NCBI RefSeq assembly: GCF_014356525.2
Contig: NC_052510.1
Location: 12,058,660-12,122,659 of the forward strand
DNA from: Nilaparvata lugens
Taxonomy: Eukaryota > Arthropoda > Insecta > Hemiptera > Delphacidae
Reading direction: 5' to 3'
DNA length: 64,000 bases
Both the position numbers and the translations under genes were made by a program. The first letter of the stretch is position 1. Each line of letters begins with the position of its first letter. This document shows, one piece after another, positions 12,467 through 23,940 of this stretch. Under the pieces are notes generated by a model. It did not search any database. It saw only the letters and a program-made list of their open reading frames with translations, and was not told the DNA's origin.

Positions 12467-12943
12467 CAGGGTGATTCACGAGGATATGCGGTAACTTTGA
12501 GAGCTCATTCTATATGTAAAAATAATGAAAAAAACTTATATAAACATAGGTCCGGAAATGTTTCGTTAGCGAGTTATACAGGGTTAAAGATTTCGCCTGG
12601 ATTTCAGTTCCGCTGAGTAAATGAAGACTCTCTGAAATTCTGGGAAGTTAAATTCAGGGGCAAATGCCATTGTTTCTTATGGTTTTTTACCTGAAAAATT
12701 GATTAGAACAGGTCCCAGAACTGTAAGATGAGTAGTTTTTGAGTAATCCAGTGTAAAATGCAAAAACATTGAGTAAAAAAACACAATTTTTACATTTGGC
12801 CAGCAATCGCTTTGTTATTTTACCAATAAACTGATCAAATTTCAGAACAAAACTTGTAGAAAATTTAATTCTAAACAAAACGGTATGATTAAAGTATACA
12901 GAAAGTGAACAGATAATCGATTAAAGGAAGTTTTATTGAAAAC
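12467..12943 (+). repeat. Left terminal inverted repeat of the mariner element
   Basis: A 477-bp inverted repeat, mirrored at 14441-14917. It contains a 63-codon open frame that occurs in both repeats; it is a mirror artefact rather than a gene. Confidence 0.95.
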
Positions 12944-12968
12944 TGTAATGTAAAGTTATGCAATAAAA

Positions 12969-14032
12969 TTACAGTAAATGCTCAAAAATGTTGCCATTAA
13001 CTTCAATGCATCTTTCTGCTCGTTTAAGAATTGCTCTTGTTGCTTTTCGTAGTTCTACGGGGCTCTCCTTTAACTGACAAAGGCTTCATTAATTCGATCA
13101 AGTAACGCCTCACGGGAATTTACTTTGACCTCGTAAACATGATCTTTCATCCATCCCCATATGCAGAAGTCCAATGGCGTATGATCTGGTGACCTTGGTG
13201 GCCAGTGTATAGGACCACCACGACCGATCCATTTATTTGGGAACTGATGATTTAGATAGGTGGAAACATCATTTGAAAAATGTGGCGGTGCGCCATCATG
13301 CTGGAAGTACATCTTGCGTCGCGTTGCAAGAGGAACATCTTTCAGCAATGTCGGTAATTCTTCTTGAAGAAACTGTAAGTACGCCTGACCTGTTAAGCGC
13401 TCTAGAAAAATAAACGGTCCAATTAGCTTATCATCAATAACACCACACCATACATTAATGTTAAAACGGTATTGAAAGTTACGTTCAATTGTTGCATGAG
13501 GGTTCCCTTCTGCCCATGAATGTTGGTTTCGTAAATTGTTGATACCATCACGAGTGAACTGTGACTCATCGGTAAATAAAATGTACTTGAAGAGTTGACG
13601 ATGATTGACTAACCAATTGCAGTACTCCAAGCGATGTTCATTGTCTCCTGGTTGTAAATGCTGTACTTTTTGTTTATGGTAGGGATAAAGGTTGTTCTTA
13701 TTAAGTGTTCTCCAAACTTTACTTTGCGAAACCCTAAACCGCTTTGAAATACGTCTTGTACTAATACCTGGACTACGTTCAACAGCAGCAATAATGTTTT
13801 CTTCTACATTAACATCATGTTGGCGAGGGCGGTCAGACTGGATCTTTACGCTTGGAAGTGATCCTGTTTCCCGTAACGTACGAAATGTAGAAATAATGGT
13901 TCTAGCATTTGGAATTCTACGATAAGGGTAACGTTGTCTGTATTCTTCCACAGCGATTGTAGCATTGCCTTCACATACACCGTAAATAAACACCATATCG
14001 GCGTATTCTTCAGTTGAAAATAAGTATGGCAT
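12969..14032 (-). pseudogene. Tc1/mariner-superfamily transposase (DD41D), frameshifted near the end
   Basis: The main frame (13070-14032) gives 320 residues. The N-terminal region, from about residue 5 to 60, starts FSTEEYADMVFIYG and resembles the DUF4817/helix-turn-helix type found in insect transposases. A second helix-turn-helix follows around residues 75-115 (RISKRFRVSQSKVWRTL). The catalytic domain shows FTDESQF (first D), YFQHDGAPPHF (second D) and SPDHTPLDF (third D). Counted directly, 41 residues separate the second and third Asp. Just after INEAFVS a one-base deletion puts a TAA in frame. In the next frame about 34 more residues (ESPVELRKATRAILKRAE and onward) run to a TAA at 12969-12971. 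The intact length would be near 354. It would bind the long terminal repeats and cut and paste the element; this copy is probably impaired. Confidence 0.92.
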
Positions 14033-14440
14033 TACTACTCCAACAATTTAATAATTACTATGGACAAAACAATGCTAACACGGACTAAAATTCAATACGA
14101 CGAACAGAACAATACACACGTGGACTAAAACTCAGTTGTTACCTCTCAAGGAATTAAAATTCTACATTTCAAATCACATCATTGTTGATCAGCTGTTATT
14201 GTAGTGCCAACTTATGAAAAACAAATTATCCGCTCAACATGTGTATTTTTTTTTATTATTTATGTTTGTTGTTTATGTTTATTTCTTTATTTTAAAACTG
14301 TGTTTTAATATTATTTTATTTTGAAATTTTAGTAAAAAAACAAGGTGTTAAATTTAAGTAAAAATCAATAACTTTTTACAGATCTTTAATAAGAAATCAA
14401 CAGAGTTATTGTCGGCCAAATGAAAAACGTGTGTTGTTCT

Positions 14441-14917
14441 GTTTTCAATAAAACTTCCTTTAATCGATTATCTGTTCACTTTCTGTATACTTTAATCATA
14501 CCGTTTTGTTTAGAATTAAATTTTCTACAAGTTTTGTTCTGAAATTTGATCAGTTTATTGGTAAAATAACAAAGCGATTGCTGGTCAAATGTAAAAATTG
14601 TGTTTTTTTACTCAATGTTTTTGCATTTTACACTGGATTACTCAAAAACTACTCATCTTCCAGTTCTGGGACCTGTTCTAATCAATTTTTAAGGTAAAAA
14701 ACCATAAGAAACAATGGCATTTGCCCCTAAATTTAACTTCCCAGAATTTCAGAGAGTCTTCATTTACTCAGCGGAACTGAAATCCAGGCGAAATCTTTAA
14801 CCCTGTATAACTCGCTAACGAAACATTTCCGGACCTATGTTTATATAAGTTTTTTTCATTATTTTTACATATAGAATGAGCTCTCAAAGTTACCGCATAT
14901 CCTCGTGAATCACCCTG
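14441..14917 (-). repeat. Right terminal inverted repeat of the mariner element
   Basis: The mirror of 12467-12943 without length change. It starts GTTTTCAATAAAACTTCC and ends CGTGAATCACCCTG. Confidence 0.95.
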
Positions 14918-15008
14918 TATACTGGTTTATACACTTGTATACAATAGCTTACAATACAGCAAGAGAATACAATACAATACAATACAGCAAGAGAAAGAGA
15001 GGAACAGA

Positions 15009-15180
15009 AGCTGGTCGTAGAAGGAAAGAGGTAGTAGGGTGGGTGAAGAAGAGGTATAGAAAGATGATGAAAATAGAAGAATAATGGGAGAGTACCAAGA
15101 GAGAGGAGAGAGAATGAAATTATAAGGAAGAACAAAAATAGAAAACAGAGAATTATATATTGATAGAGGAGACTGGAGAG
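15009..15180. repeat. Purine-rich direct repeat, right copy
   Basis: The counterpart of 12253-12420 (see that entry). Confidence 0.7.
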
Positions 15181-16500
15181 AGAAAAAGGGCAACAGACGG
15201 TTGGATTGGAGACGAGATGAAAACGAGGAGATTGGAGAAATTTGAAGAAGAAGCCGGATAAGGAGAGGAGGTAAATGAGAAAAGAAGACAACATGGCAAC
15301 AGGATGGTGCGCAGCAGAGGTGAAAAAATTGGAATAGAAAACAAGTAATGAACGAGAATGGAGGAAATAAAATCATAACGCACTGAACAACTGGACTGGA
15401 ACCTAAATCATGACAAAAAGAAAGAAGTAAAATATAGTTGAAGAATCAAGATGATACAAGATATGTAGCGGCTTGATATTCACTTTCCTCTTTTACTGCT
15501 ACTACAATAATCATTGAAACGGAATAAAAATTGCCAATGACTTTGTTATAGTTCATTGATGCACCTAATGTTTCAACTAATTATAGCCATTCCAAAGTGC
15601 CAATGATAGAGAACCAAAAAAGAAGAAAAGGGATGAAAACATAAAGAAGAAGAGAAATGGAACATATGAAACTATGGGTTTAAATACGAGAAAAAGAAAT
15701 GGATACGAAGACGTGAATAGTTAGCAAGAAGTAACGTAGCAGGATGAATGAGATGACTCAATAATAGCGGAGTGAATTATCATACAGAACATAATTATAG
15801 TGAATGGTAGAATAGAATGAATTCGAAGTTGATTAAACGTAAAGAGTATAAAGACAACTAGGTTGAGAAAGAAGGACATAGGAGGGTGAGATGACAATGG
15901 AGGAGAGATTTGGACTGACAGAGACAGAAGGATTGCAAGGTTGGTGCAAGTATTAAGCTGGTAAAAGCATCGTTTCAATTTACTGATGAGAACAAAGTAA
16001 TAACAGCAGAGCAGCATCCAGCGATCACCGAGCCGACTGAAACAATAACACGGCCATGACATTGGGGTGTATGCTAGGATTATGGTGGTTCTGATGCGGA
16101 ATGGGTAAGGAGAAGGGTTGGTTGACAAAGGGGTATAAATTTGTAGGAGGAAGGGAAGGTCCAAGATTGATACAGACCAACCGTCCGCAGATATAAGACA
16201 ACAACTTGGTGAAATAATGAGCATAGTCGTGAAACAACATTACAGTGATGAGGGTATAGGAACTCATAACACTGGGTACAGTGGATGGAAGATATTGGAG
16301 AGAAAAGTATTACTGATAATGATGAAGGTGGGGAGATGAAGAGTGATGAAAATATAGTAGAATAGTTCAAGAGTTACAACTGTCCTATATACAGCATGTG
16401 TACAAACGGGGAGAGTACAAAATATTGGAGTTATAGTTATGTTACTATGATTGGTACATGGGAGAAAATGTTGCACTAAGCTTCATATAGCTCTGTTCTG
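15181..16500. other. Purine-rich strand-biased block
   Basis: About 1.3 kb in which the plus strand is dominated by A and G. The long open frames on the minus strand are rich in Ser, Leu, Phe and Pro, as expected of pyrimidine tracts, and show no domain. No gene is called. Confidence 0.6.
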
Positions 16501-17995
16501 CTCCGCTCTGTTCATATGGCTGTTTTGTTCTACTTCTGAATTCGTCTATTCATTCATACATTGATAGATAAAATATAATTTTCCACTATGAATGATTGGG
16601 AATGGAACAACAGGCTTAAAGCCCAAAACTGTTACTTCCCCAAATTTGGATAGAAAATGTCCAACATAGGTTATGTTCTACAAACACTTCATAAGTTCTG
16701 TCCAATTTTGAGTCCAATATATATATATATATTAAGTTCGAATTTAGAATTGAGATACGTTGAAAACCAAATTGAATAAGATATTTCACTAAACCATCAT
16801 CACTGGAAATTATAAAATACTGTATTATTGATAATAATTAAAAATTGTTAATCTTGAAAAGAAACTCAGACCTGTAGATCCTCTAAGCCTAAGGCCATAT
16901 TCTTATCCTCTTCCCATCCTTTCTTATCTTCTGAGCTATTTTTTTCGAATTTTGCCCTTTATTGGTATAAATTTCAGGTACTAAATGAATTAAAGTATAG
17001 TACCAGAAAGATATATTGGCGTTAAAAAATTCGATGTTTGAAGATTGAGATCATGTTTCTATTATCTTATGTTGTTTTAGTTGAACAATAGTAATGTATA
17101 ATAATTATTTGGAAATATTCATGCACAACCAACGATTGTTAATGGGTCAATCAATGAAGAAAATCATGATTGAGATTGGGTACTTTTTAACTCTTGTACT
17201 CTTCCGCAACTTATTCTGCCCAGAGTTTAAATCAAATTCTGCCTTTTAAAAATAAAACATAAAACTCCTATCTGAAAATTCTTCGTATTTTTTCTTATCT
17301 GATTGCAGTTTTCTAGAATAGAATATAGAGTTGATGTGATCGAATAATCCTAATGAGGATAATTCATAATCTGCATCATGATATAACTCTCCTCTCCTAT
17401 TTGAAACACACAAGTTCATTATATTTATAAAACTAAGCTATGTTCTCGTATAGTATTAATTAAACATGGTTTGAGAATCTTCGATATTCTCAAATCTTGT
17501 ACATAACACTACAAAATGCCACTTCATATCATGATGATCCAATATCTTCGAACAATACATTATATCACTACATGGAGTATGGAAATAGATGCACTAAATA
17601 TGAAATACACAACGCCTCGGGGATTTCTAACCCCGAACATGTAATGCAAACTATAGTATACGTCACTACAAGGTTATTCCGTTATAATAGTCAGCAAGTC
17701 GATGTTGTTCAAACTAGGGTACACTTCGTTAAATTTACAACGGGATAAGGATATATTTCCATATTGTTGCAACTTTATCTTCATGTTGGTTGGCTCTCTG
17801 GATGGCAATAACATATTCTCCATGCGTTGTCACGTGTATAGAGAGCTCTATGTGTGATTTTTGAGCACATAAACTGATTCAACTCTACCCACACTATTTT
17901 TGCATAGGGTGAATGTTGGCAAAGTATAATGCACAGCGTACAACAAAGAAATAATGTTACTAAGTATAGTATTACTGTTATAATACATAAATAGT
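16501..17995. other. AT-rich stretch, no gene seen
   Basis: It includes a short TA tract near 16720. The open frames at 17497-17748 and 17781-18095 show no domain. Confidence 0.45.
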
Positions 17996-18088
17996 CATAG
18001 CCACCTCTAATAAAAGTCCCTGGTCTACAATATTGCAACGTCGCAGTGTAGGCCGAGAATCTATATATTTTATGTAAAAGCGAAATGG

Positions 18089-18131
18089 CACTCACTCACT
18101 GACTGACTGACTCACTCACTCACTCACTCGC
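18089..18131 (+). repeat. CACT/GACT tetranucleotide repeat
   Basis: A run of CACT and GACT units within the element at 17996-18869, followed by GCAGAACTAAAAATCTACCG. Confidence 0.85.
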
Positions 18132-18522
18132 AGAACTAAAAATCTACCGGACCAAAAACGTTCAAATTTGGTAGGTATGTTCAGCTGGCCCTTTAGAGGC
18201 GCACTAAGAAATCTTTTGGCAATATTTTAACTCTAAGGGTTGTTTTTAAGGGTTTAAAGTTCATCTTTTAGCATGTATATTCTTCTTCTCCCAATCTTTT
18301 AAATTTCCATATCATATGTTACTATAGAACTATAATCTAGATAGAGTACATCTTCGAAACAGTTGTTAACTGGCAACTAAATTAATAATTTTGTCAGGTT
18401 GACATTAAGTTGAGTTGACTTTGTTAGGTTGGCACCAAGTTGAAGATTTAAATGCATTTATCGCGGAAAAATTGATTGGGCACAGCTACTTCAATCCTGG
18501 GAATATTATATTACTAGCAGTA

Positions 18523-18726
18523 AGGCTCGCTTCGCTCGCCATATCCGTTTAGCCAGACGTTTAGCCTGGACCCCCGACTGGATTGTCCTAACATATGATA
18601 AAAATGCTCAAATGAAAAATGCAGGCGAGCGAAGCGAGCCTGCTGATCTCATTCTTGGACGATCCAGTCGGGGGTCCAGGGGGCGGAGCCCCTTGGCTAG
18701 ACGGATATGGCGAGCGAAGCGAGCCT
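18523..18726. repeat. Inner inverted repeat
   Basis: The arms start AGGCTCGCTTCGCTCGCC, followed by CATATCCGT, and include GGACCCCCGACTGGAT against ATCCAGTCGGGGGTCC. A further self-complementary unit, CAGGCGAGCGAAGCGAGCCT, sits between them near 18623. The arms can form a strong hairpin. Confidence 0.8.
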
Positions 18727-18869
18727 GACGGCTAGTCTAGTATATGATTGGTGAAAAACATCAGCTGGTATTATTCTTAAACCTTTTAAATCAATCATGT
18801 TTAGATTCTAGGCCTACACTGCGACTTTGCAATATCGTAGGCCAGGTCCTTGTACTAGAGGTGGCTATG

Positions 18870-19388
18870 ATATAGTTTGACATCTAGTTGCAAAAATAGC
18901 CGTTATGAATTTATTCGCTGACAAGCTATTGGATAACTTGCTGAAACCACAGACTCAAATTTGCCTGTGCTAGTGGATAACTTCATCTGTCAATCTACAC
19001 GATGCTTCTGTAGATATCTACCACTTTCACATCATACCTAGGAAGGCAGGAGTTTTCGTTTTTTTTTTTTTTTTTGAGGCGATAATTGTTATATAAGTCT
19101 ACTCTCGGGTAGCCTAATCATCACAGTGGAAAATGTGCCCTGACCTCTCTCTATACACACCTAAAAACTTTTTTTTGCTAAATTGTAACAAATAATCAAC
19201 AAATGAAACCTAATAAATTGTATAGTAGCCTACTGTAATGCAAATTTTTATTTTTCAAAGAATTTAACATGCAATGATTTACTCCAAAAATATAATTTTT
19301 GAATATACCTTTCCACTGCCCTGAGAATAAAACAAGTTTCTATAGAATTGGTTTTATTATTATTAACACTACAAGATTACTACATAGG
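18870..19388. other. No gene seen
   Basis: AT-rich DNA with a T17 tract near 19060. Confidence 0.45.
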
Positions 19389-19753
19389 GGCTTTACCCCT
19401 ATGAAGCAGGATTTGCAAACTCCACAGCACAGAAGTGGTCTGATATGTGGGAATCTCAGGAGGTGAAAAATAAAGAGCTTGTGTCTGATCCAGGCAGCAG
19501 AGTTCCTGGATTTGAGTTGCCCCGACAGCAGTGGGTTCGCCTAAACAGGTTCAGAACTGGCCAGGGAAGATGCTATAAGAGCATGCATATTTGGGGATTT
19601 GCAGAGTCACCCAATTGCGAATGTGGAGAGACTCAAAACATGGACCACATTGTCTCGTCATGTCCATTGTATCATTTTCCTGGAGGGTTGCCTAGATTGC
19701 ACCTGGCGGATGAGGAGGCTGTGCTCTGGCTGAGGGAGTTGAACGGCATTTGA
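19389..19753 (+). pseudogene. 5'-truncated LINE: C-terminus of a reverse-transcriptase polyprotein
   Basis: The frame is open from about 19389 (YEAGFANSTAQKWSDMWES) to a TGA after WLRELNGI. It shows LNRFRTGQGRC, then H-x-W-G, C-E-C-G and MDHIVSSCPL. This Cys-x-Cys, His, Cys block lies downstream of the reverse transcriptase in many insect non-LTR elements. Only the last 120 or so residues remain and no polymerase motifs are present. The first Met at 19445 is internal to the ancestral protein. The clade (Jockey, Loa, I or RTE-like) cannot be settled here. Confidence 0.8.
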
Positions 19754-20462
19754 TGTTAATCCGAAAAAACTGATTGTTAGTTGTTAGTTTCATGTATATT
19801 AATTAATATTTTATGTTATGACAAATCCAAATTGGTAGGCTCCATTTTTTTACTCTTGACTTTTGTTGCCCTAACCACTGCGACACCATACGCTTATATA
19901 CTACAAAATAGCCCATAAAATGTGCTATCATTTACTCTATAAAATCGATCACACAATCTTAATTTCCATTAGATAATTTCGTGTTATTGATTACTATACT
20001 GAGCTACTTATATTAGAGTTTACACAATTACTATACAGGTACTTATATTGGAATTGGATTATATTGGAGTTTCGTTTTCCAACTGAAAACTTAATGTGAT
20101 AGCAATGTACGAACTGTAGTCTGCTTCGACATGTCATGCTCTGTGATCGTATTGGATTTATTTGAAAAATGCAAGCATTCAATGTCAACACGTGTCACGT
20201 GGTCCCCGCAGACTCATCATGTTGAGGGAGCGTAATCAAATCAATTAATTCTGCTGTGGCCCGAATTTGAAGATATCAGCAACCACCGATTGCTCACGTG
20301 TAACGTGTATCTGTCTCTCATCATTATTTCTCTTCTCTCTTCCTCCCCTTTACTCACTCAAATTCTCTTACTCTCACTTCATGCTTATTCCTCTTTTTAT
20401 CTCCCTCGCTTTTGGTAGAGAGTTAGTGGGGAGGATATTTTTAATATTCTTTCCGAAGGAAA
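19754..20462. other. LINE 3' flank and pyrimidine-rich patch
   Basis: The 3' end of the LINE remnant is not sharply defined. A CT-rich patch lies at about 20310-20430. No gene was recognised. Confidence 0.4.
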
Positions 20463-20655
20463 CATAACAATATAATTATCTATAGTTATTATATTACAAA
20501 TTACTTTTTCATATCATATACAGTTCAATAATTATTTTCTTAGTCTATATTATGTAAATTCATCTATAATTTTGCTGTATTGTAAGCTATTGTATATAAG
20601 TGTATAAGCCAGTATATATTGTAATCTACATAAATAAAGTACTCAATCAATCAAT
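20463..20655 (+). repeat. Retroelement 3' tail family F, copy 1
   Basis: It shares CATATCATATACAGTTCAAT and TTTTGCTGTAT with 28770-28955. It ends AATAAAGTACTCAATCAATC, that is, an AATAAA signal followed by TCAA repeats, like the 3' end of a non-LTR element. A minus-strand relative forms the target of the mariner element (12431-12466 and 14918-14960). This copy is the uninterrupted version of that target. Confidence 0.75.
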
Positions 20656-21780
20656 CACTTTCTCTCTCACTGTCTCTTCCTTTTACTGTGTATTTCTTTC
20701 TCACTCATTCTTTTTCTCTGCTCACTCATCCTCTCTTTCCATATTGTAACATACATGAATAGATGCAGCATTGTCAACGATTTCTTGAAATTAACGAACA
20801 GTGAATCACAATATGATCAATATGATACAGGGAAAAGGAAAAATGTGTTTTAGTCTAGAAGTCTAGAAGATTCATAATTACTCAAAGACAACTTAGGGTG
20901 AATCTGTACTTCCTATTATGAGTGAACTCCAAAATCATAGATTCATCCAAGTATTTTTCTCTATAACAGTCTTATAAGGAATTCAAACCTTGGTCTTGTA
21001 ATGTATTCCCAGTTCATCATGGAAACTTAAAACCAGCAGAAACTTCAAATGTTCCTAGAATACTACACTTGTATGTTTCGAACTCATTGAACGCTTTATT
21101 ATTGGTTTCTAGAGCTCACTATTACCCTGAATGGATGACATTCAAATGTGTCCATTATTCCGTAGCTATGGCTTGCTTTGATACTCTGTTCCACCAAACA
21201 ATACAATATATGCATTGCTCACTTCAGCTCTTTGTTGGACACTGCGAGCGATAAACGATTTCCTCTCTGTATTCAGCAGTGATAAACCCCCTTCTCACCA
21301 CAACCAACCCCCAAAAATACCCTTTACTCTACCCGAAATCATCCTATTACCGAAACCTTACCCCCCTCCCCACCAGAACTCACCTAAATTCATTAACGGT
21401 GATGAACGTGATCAAACCAGCCAACGGCATCCAAATCGTAACAAGCATAATGAATTGGTACGTGGTGGTGTTCTTTACTGAAAGAGTCCTGGTAGGTGGA
21501 CTACGAATATGCTGATGATTTTAAACTTCAGCTTAGTAGATGAAAGCTTATTATAGCTTATTATGTGAGATTAAATTTGTGCAATGAAACTTCCCCAATG
21601 AGATTAGTATAGTTCTCTGTACAGGAAATCCACACTTACTGACAATATACTGATCGGGAAATTTTTGTTAGATTATCAAACAGATTGGTATGTGACTTAG
21701 GGACTCTTTTGATATTCCTTATTGAGGAAGAACAATCAAATATTATATATGTCATTATGTACATGTGTCATTATAAATCA
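20656..21780. other. No gene seen
   Basis: Pyrimidine-rich to about 20745, then AT-rich. The overlapping open frames at 21069-21515 show no domain. Confidence 0.45.
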
Positions 21781-22252
21781 ATAAAAACAATATAAAAACT
21801 TGTATTACCCTTTATTATTAAAAACTTTAAAATATTTTAACGTATAGTTTCGACCATAGGTCAAATGTTCAAGCATATGTTCATATTATATAGTATCAAC
21901 TTGTTTATTTATTCTCTACATTTTAACTTGAAAATGACCTCTGGTCGAAACTAGTATTGAATAATTATAGTATCAACTTGTTCATTTATTTTCTACATTT
22001 TAACTTGAAAATGATCTATGGTCGAAACTAAACGTTAAAATATTTTAAAGTTTTTGAAAATAAAGGGTAATACAAGTTTTTAACTTGAAAATGACCTCTG
22101 GTCGAAACTAGTATAAAATAATTATAGTATCAACTTGTTCATTTATTTTCTACATTTTAACTTGAAAATGATCTATGGTCGAAACTAGTCGTTAAAATAT
22201 TTTAAAGTTTTTGATAATAAAGGGTAATACAAGTTTTTATATTGTTTTTATT
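21781..22252. mobile_element. Foldback element M2 with internal tandem duplication
   Basis: The terminal arms start AATAAAAACAATATAAAAAC and mirror at the right end, with AATACAAGTTTTTATATTG there. Possible 5-bp flanks AATCA are at 21776-21780 and 22253-22257. The interior holds two 157-bp units, from about 21924 and 22081, each with TAACTTGAAAATGACCTCTG and GGTCGAAACTAGT. Confidence 0.75.
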
Positions 22253-22449
22253 AATCAGTACAAAAGTAGCCCATACAACTGTTGGAGTGTTTTTATGTGT
22301 CATTATGTATATTTGTGATTATGTCGTACATTATTTTCACTGAATCACAACACAACAGTTATATGTTATTCTATTTCAAGAATAAAAATTGCTTGAATCT
22401 TCAACATCTACTTGAAAACAGGTTTATCAACTACTTACCCTAGTTCTAA
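22253..22449. other. No gene seen
   Basis: Short AT-rich spacer before the minisatellite. Confidence 0.4.
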
Positions 22450-22452
22450 CTA

Positions 22453-22992
22453 CTAACAGTACAGTTATATTACAGTTGTAACAGTACAGTTACATTACAT
22501 TTGTAACAGTACAGTTACATTACAGTTGTAACAGTACAGTTACATTACATTTGTAACAGTACAGTTACATTACAGTTGTAACAGTACAGTTACAGTACAG
22601 TTACATTACAGTTGTACAGTACAGTTACAGTACAGTACATTACAGTTGTAACAGTACAGTTACAGTACAGTTACATTACAGTTGTAACAGTACAGTTACA
22701 GTACAGTTACATTACAGTTGTAACAGTACAGTTACAGTACAGTTACATTACAGTTGTAACAGTACAGTTACATTACAGTTGTAACAGTACAGTTACAGTA
22801 CAGTTACATTACAGTTGTAACAGTACAGTTACAGTACAGTTACATTACAGTTGTAACAGTACAGTTACATTACAGTTGTAACAGTACAGTTACATTACAG
22901 TTGTAACAGTACAGTTACATTACAGTTGTAACAGTACAGTTACATTACAGTTGCACCAGTACAGTTATATTACAGTTGTAACAGTACAATTA
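22453..22992 (+). repeat. 25/36-bp minisatellite
   Basis: A tandem array of a 25-bp unit beginning ACAGTACAGTTACATTACAG. Some units gain 11 bp (an extra ACAGTACAGTT), making 36 bp. Units within the array are nearly identical, while those at both edges carry changes such as TTATATTAC. It spans about 540 bp. The open frame across it is only the repeat read as protein. Confidence 0.95.
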
Positions 22993-23505
22993 CCAACTAG
23001 TTAACTGTACTCTAAAAACAGTTGCCTCGTTGATTGTGTCAACGACCACGACCTAGTATGCACGTACTATATATAATTCGAGGAAAGGATTTGCAGAGGG
23101 GAAGTATCGCGTAATCAGAAAGCCGGGTAACAAGGCCTGTCATCAGGTTGATTGGCCAGTTTCGTTGATTCAATTTGGTGGGATTAATTGCTTTTCCCCT
23201 TTTCCCCAATATTATTGCAGCCGTTGCCTCAAAGCCCCCCCCCCGTCACACGGAGCACGGATCATTGCAGTTTTTTGGCGCCGGATTAATGAATGCTGTT
23301 GTACAGCTAGTTGGGATTTACGTGTCGTTTTGGCGGGAAATGAGGGGTTTTGTGGGTTTCGAGTGATTTTGGGATATGTTTACGTGACTTTTGATCAGAA
23401 ACTGGGTTTAGTCTCTGGATACTAGGATGACTGTGAAGGCTTCAGATGTTCAACATGGCATTAACCAAGGTGACTAGAATTTAGAATACATGATTTTGTA
23501 GATCT
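22993..23505. other. No gene recognised; GC-richer patch
   Basis: A moderately GC-rich patch (about 23100-23360) contains a C9 tract. Two overlapping open frames have no recognisable domain. Confidence 0.4.
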
Positions 23506-23940
23506 TTTTGTGTAATTGAGAAGTTGATATTGTGGTAATTATTCATATTGAATGAAAAAGACTAAGAAATTGTCAAAAAACCAACGAAGAAATTGAGACA
23601 TCTTCCACGGCTGTTACTGAAAAATGACCACGGAATGACATTTGCGCCTGGACTATACTAGGTAGACATGATAAGATGATCTATGTTGATGAGAAGGATC
23701 TACAAAATTGAATGAAAAAGACTGAGAAATTGTCAAAAAACCACTGATTTATTGATAATTAGAAAGACCGGTTTCGGTTATTACACCATTGTCAATCTCT
23801 GATAAACGTTTAATGACCGATAAATGATAAACGATAAATGTTTATCAGAGATTGACAATGGTGTAATATCCGAAACCGGTCTTTCTAATTATCAATAAAT
23901 CAGTGGTTTTTTGACAATTTCTTAGTCTTTTTCATTCAAT
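23506..23940. mobile_element. Foldback MITE family M1 (copy b), inside a palindrome
   Basis: The left end (23506-23584) matches other M1 copies. The MITE then restarts at about 23708 and runs through both arms (AGACCGGTTTCGGTTATTAC and complement) to CTTTTTCATTCAAT. The 124 bp between the two left pieces is an inverted copy of the right flank. Confidence 0.8.

Larger units (their letters stand above)
12467..14917 (-). mobile_element. Mariner-type transposon with 477-bp inverted repeats
   Basis: The element is 2,451 bp, starts CAGGGTGATTCACGAGG and ends with the complement. It is flanked by TA on each side (12465-12466 and 14918-14919). The terminal repeats, 12467-12943 and 14441-14917, have equal length and few mismatches, unusually long for this superfamily. 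The transposase lies between them on the minus strand. A paralogous empty site in the repeat at 20463-20655 shows the unbroken target and confirms TA duplication. Confidence 0.95.
17996..18869. mobile_element. Inverted-repeat element with GCGAGCGAAGCGAGC hairpins
   Basis: The ends are CATAGCCACCTCTA and its complement. The arms of about 65 bp also share GCAGTGTAGGCC. A TGAC/TCAC simple repeat (18089-18131) follows the left arm. Inside lies a second inverted repeat, 18523-18726, starting AGGCTCGCTTCGCTCGCC. No coding frame, and the target duplication is unclear. Confidence 0.7.

Noticed and set aside
12687..12878. A 63-codon frame duplicated at 14506-14697
   Set aside because: The two frames are mirror images within the mariner terminal repeats; there is no independent evidence of coding.
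13609..13925. Short frames overlapping the transposase on both strands
   Set aside because: Shadows of the transposase frame.
14890..16476. Minus-strand open frames up to 167 codons
   Set aside because: They are Ser/Leu/Phe/Pro-rich, overlap in several phases, follow the pyrimidine bias, and have no domain or splice logic.
22612..22881. Open frame of 89 codons with a VTVQLQYSYI-type repeat
   Set aside because: It is the 25/36-bp minisatellite read as protein.
22453..22992. CRISPR-like regular repeats
   Set aside because: There are no unique spacers between units, and the surroundings are clearly eukaryotic.
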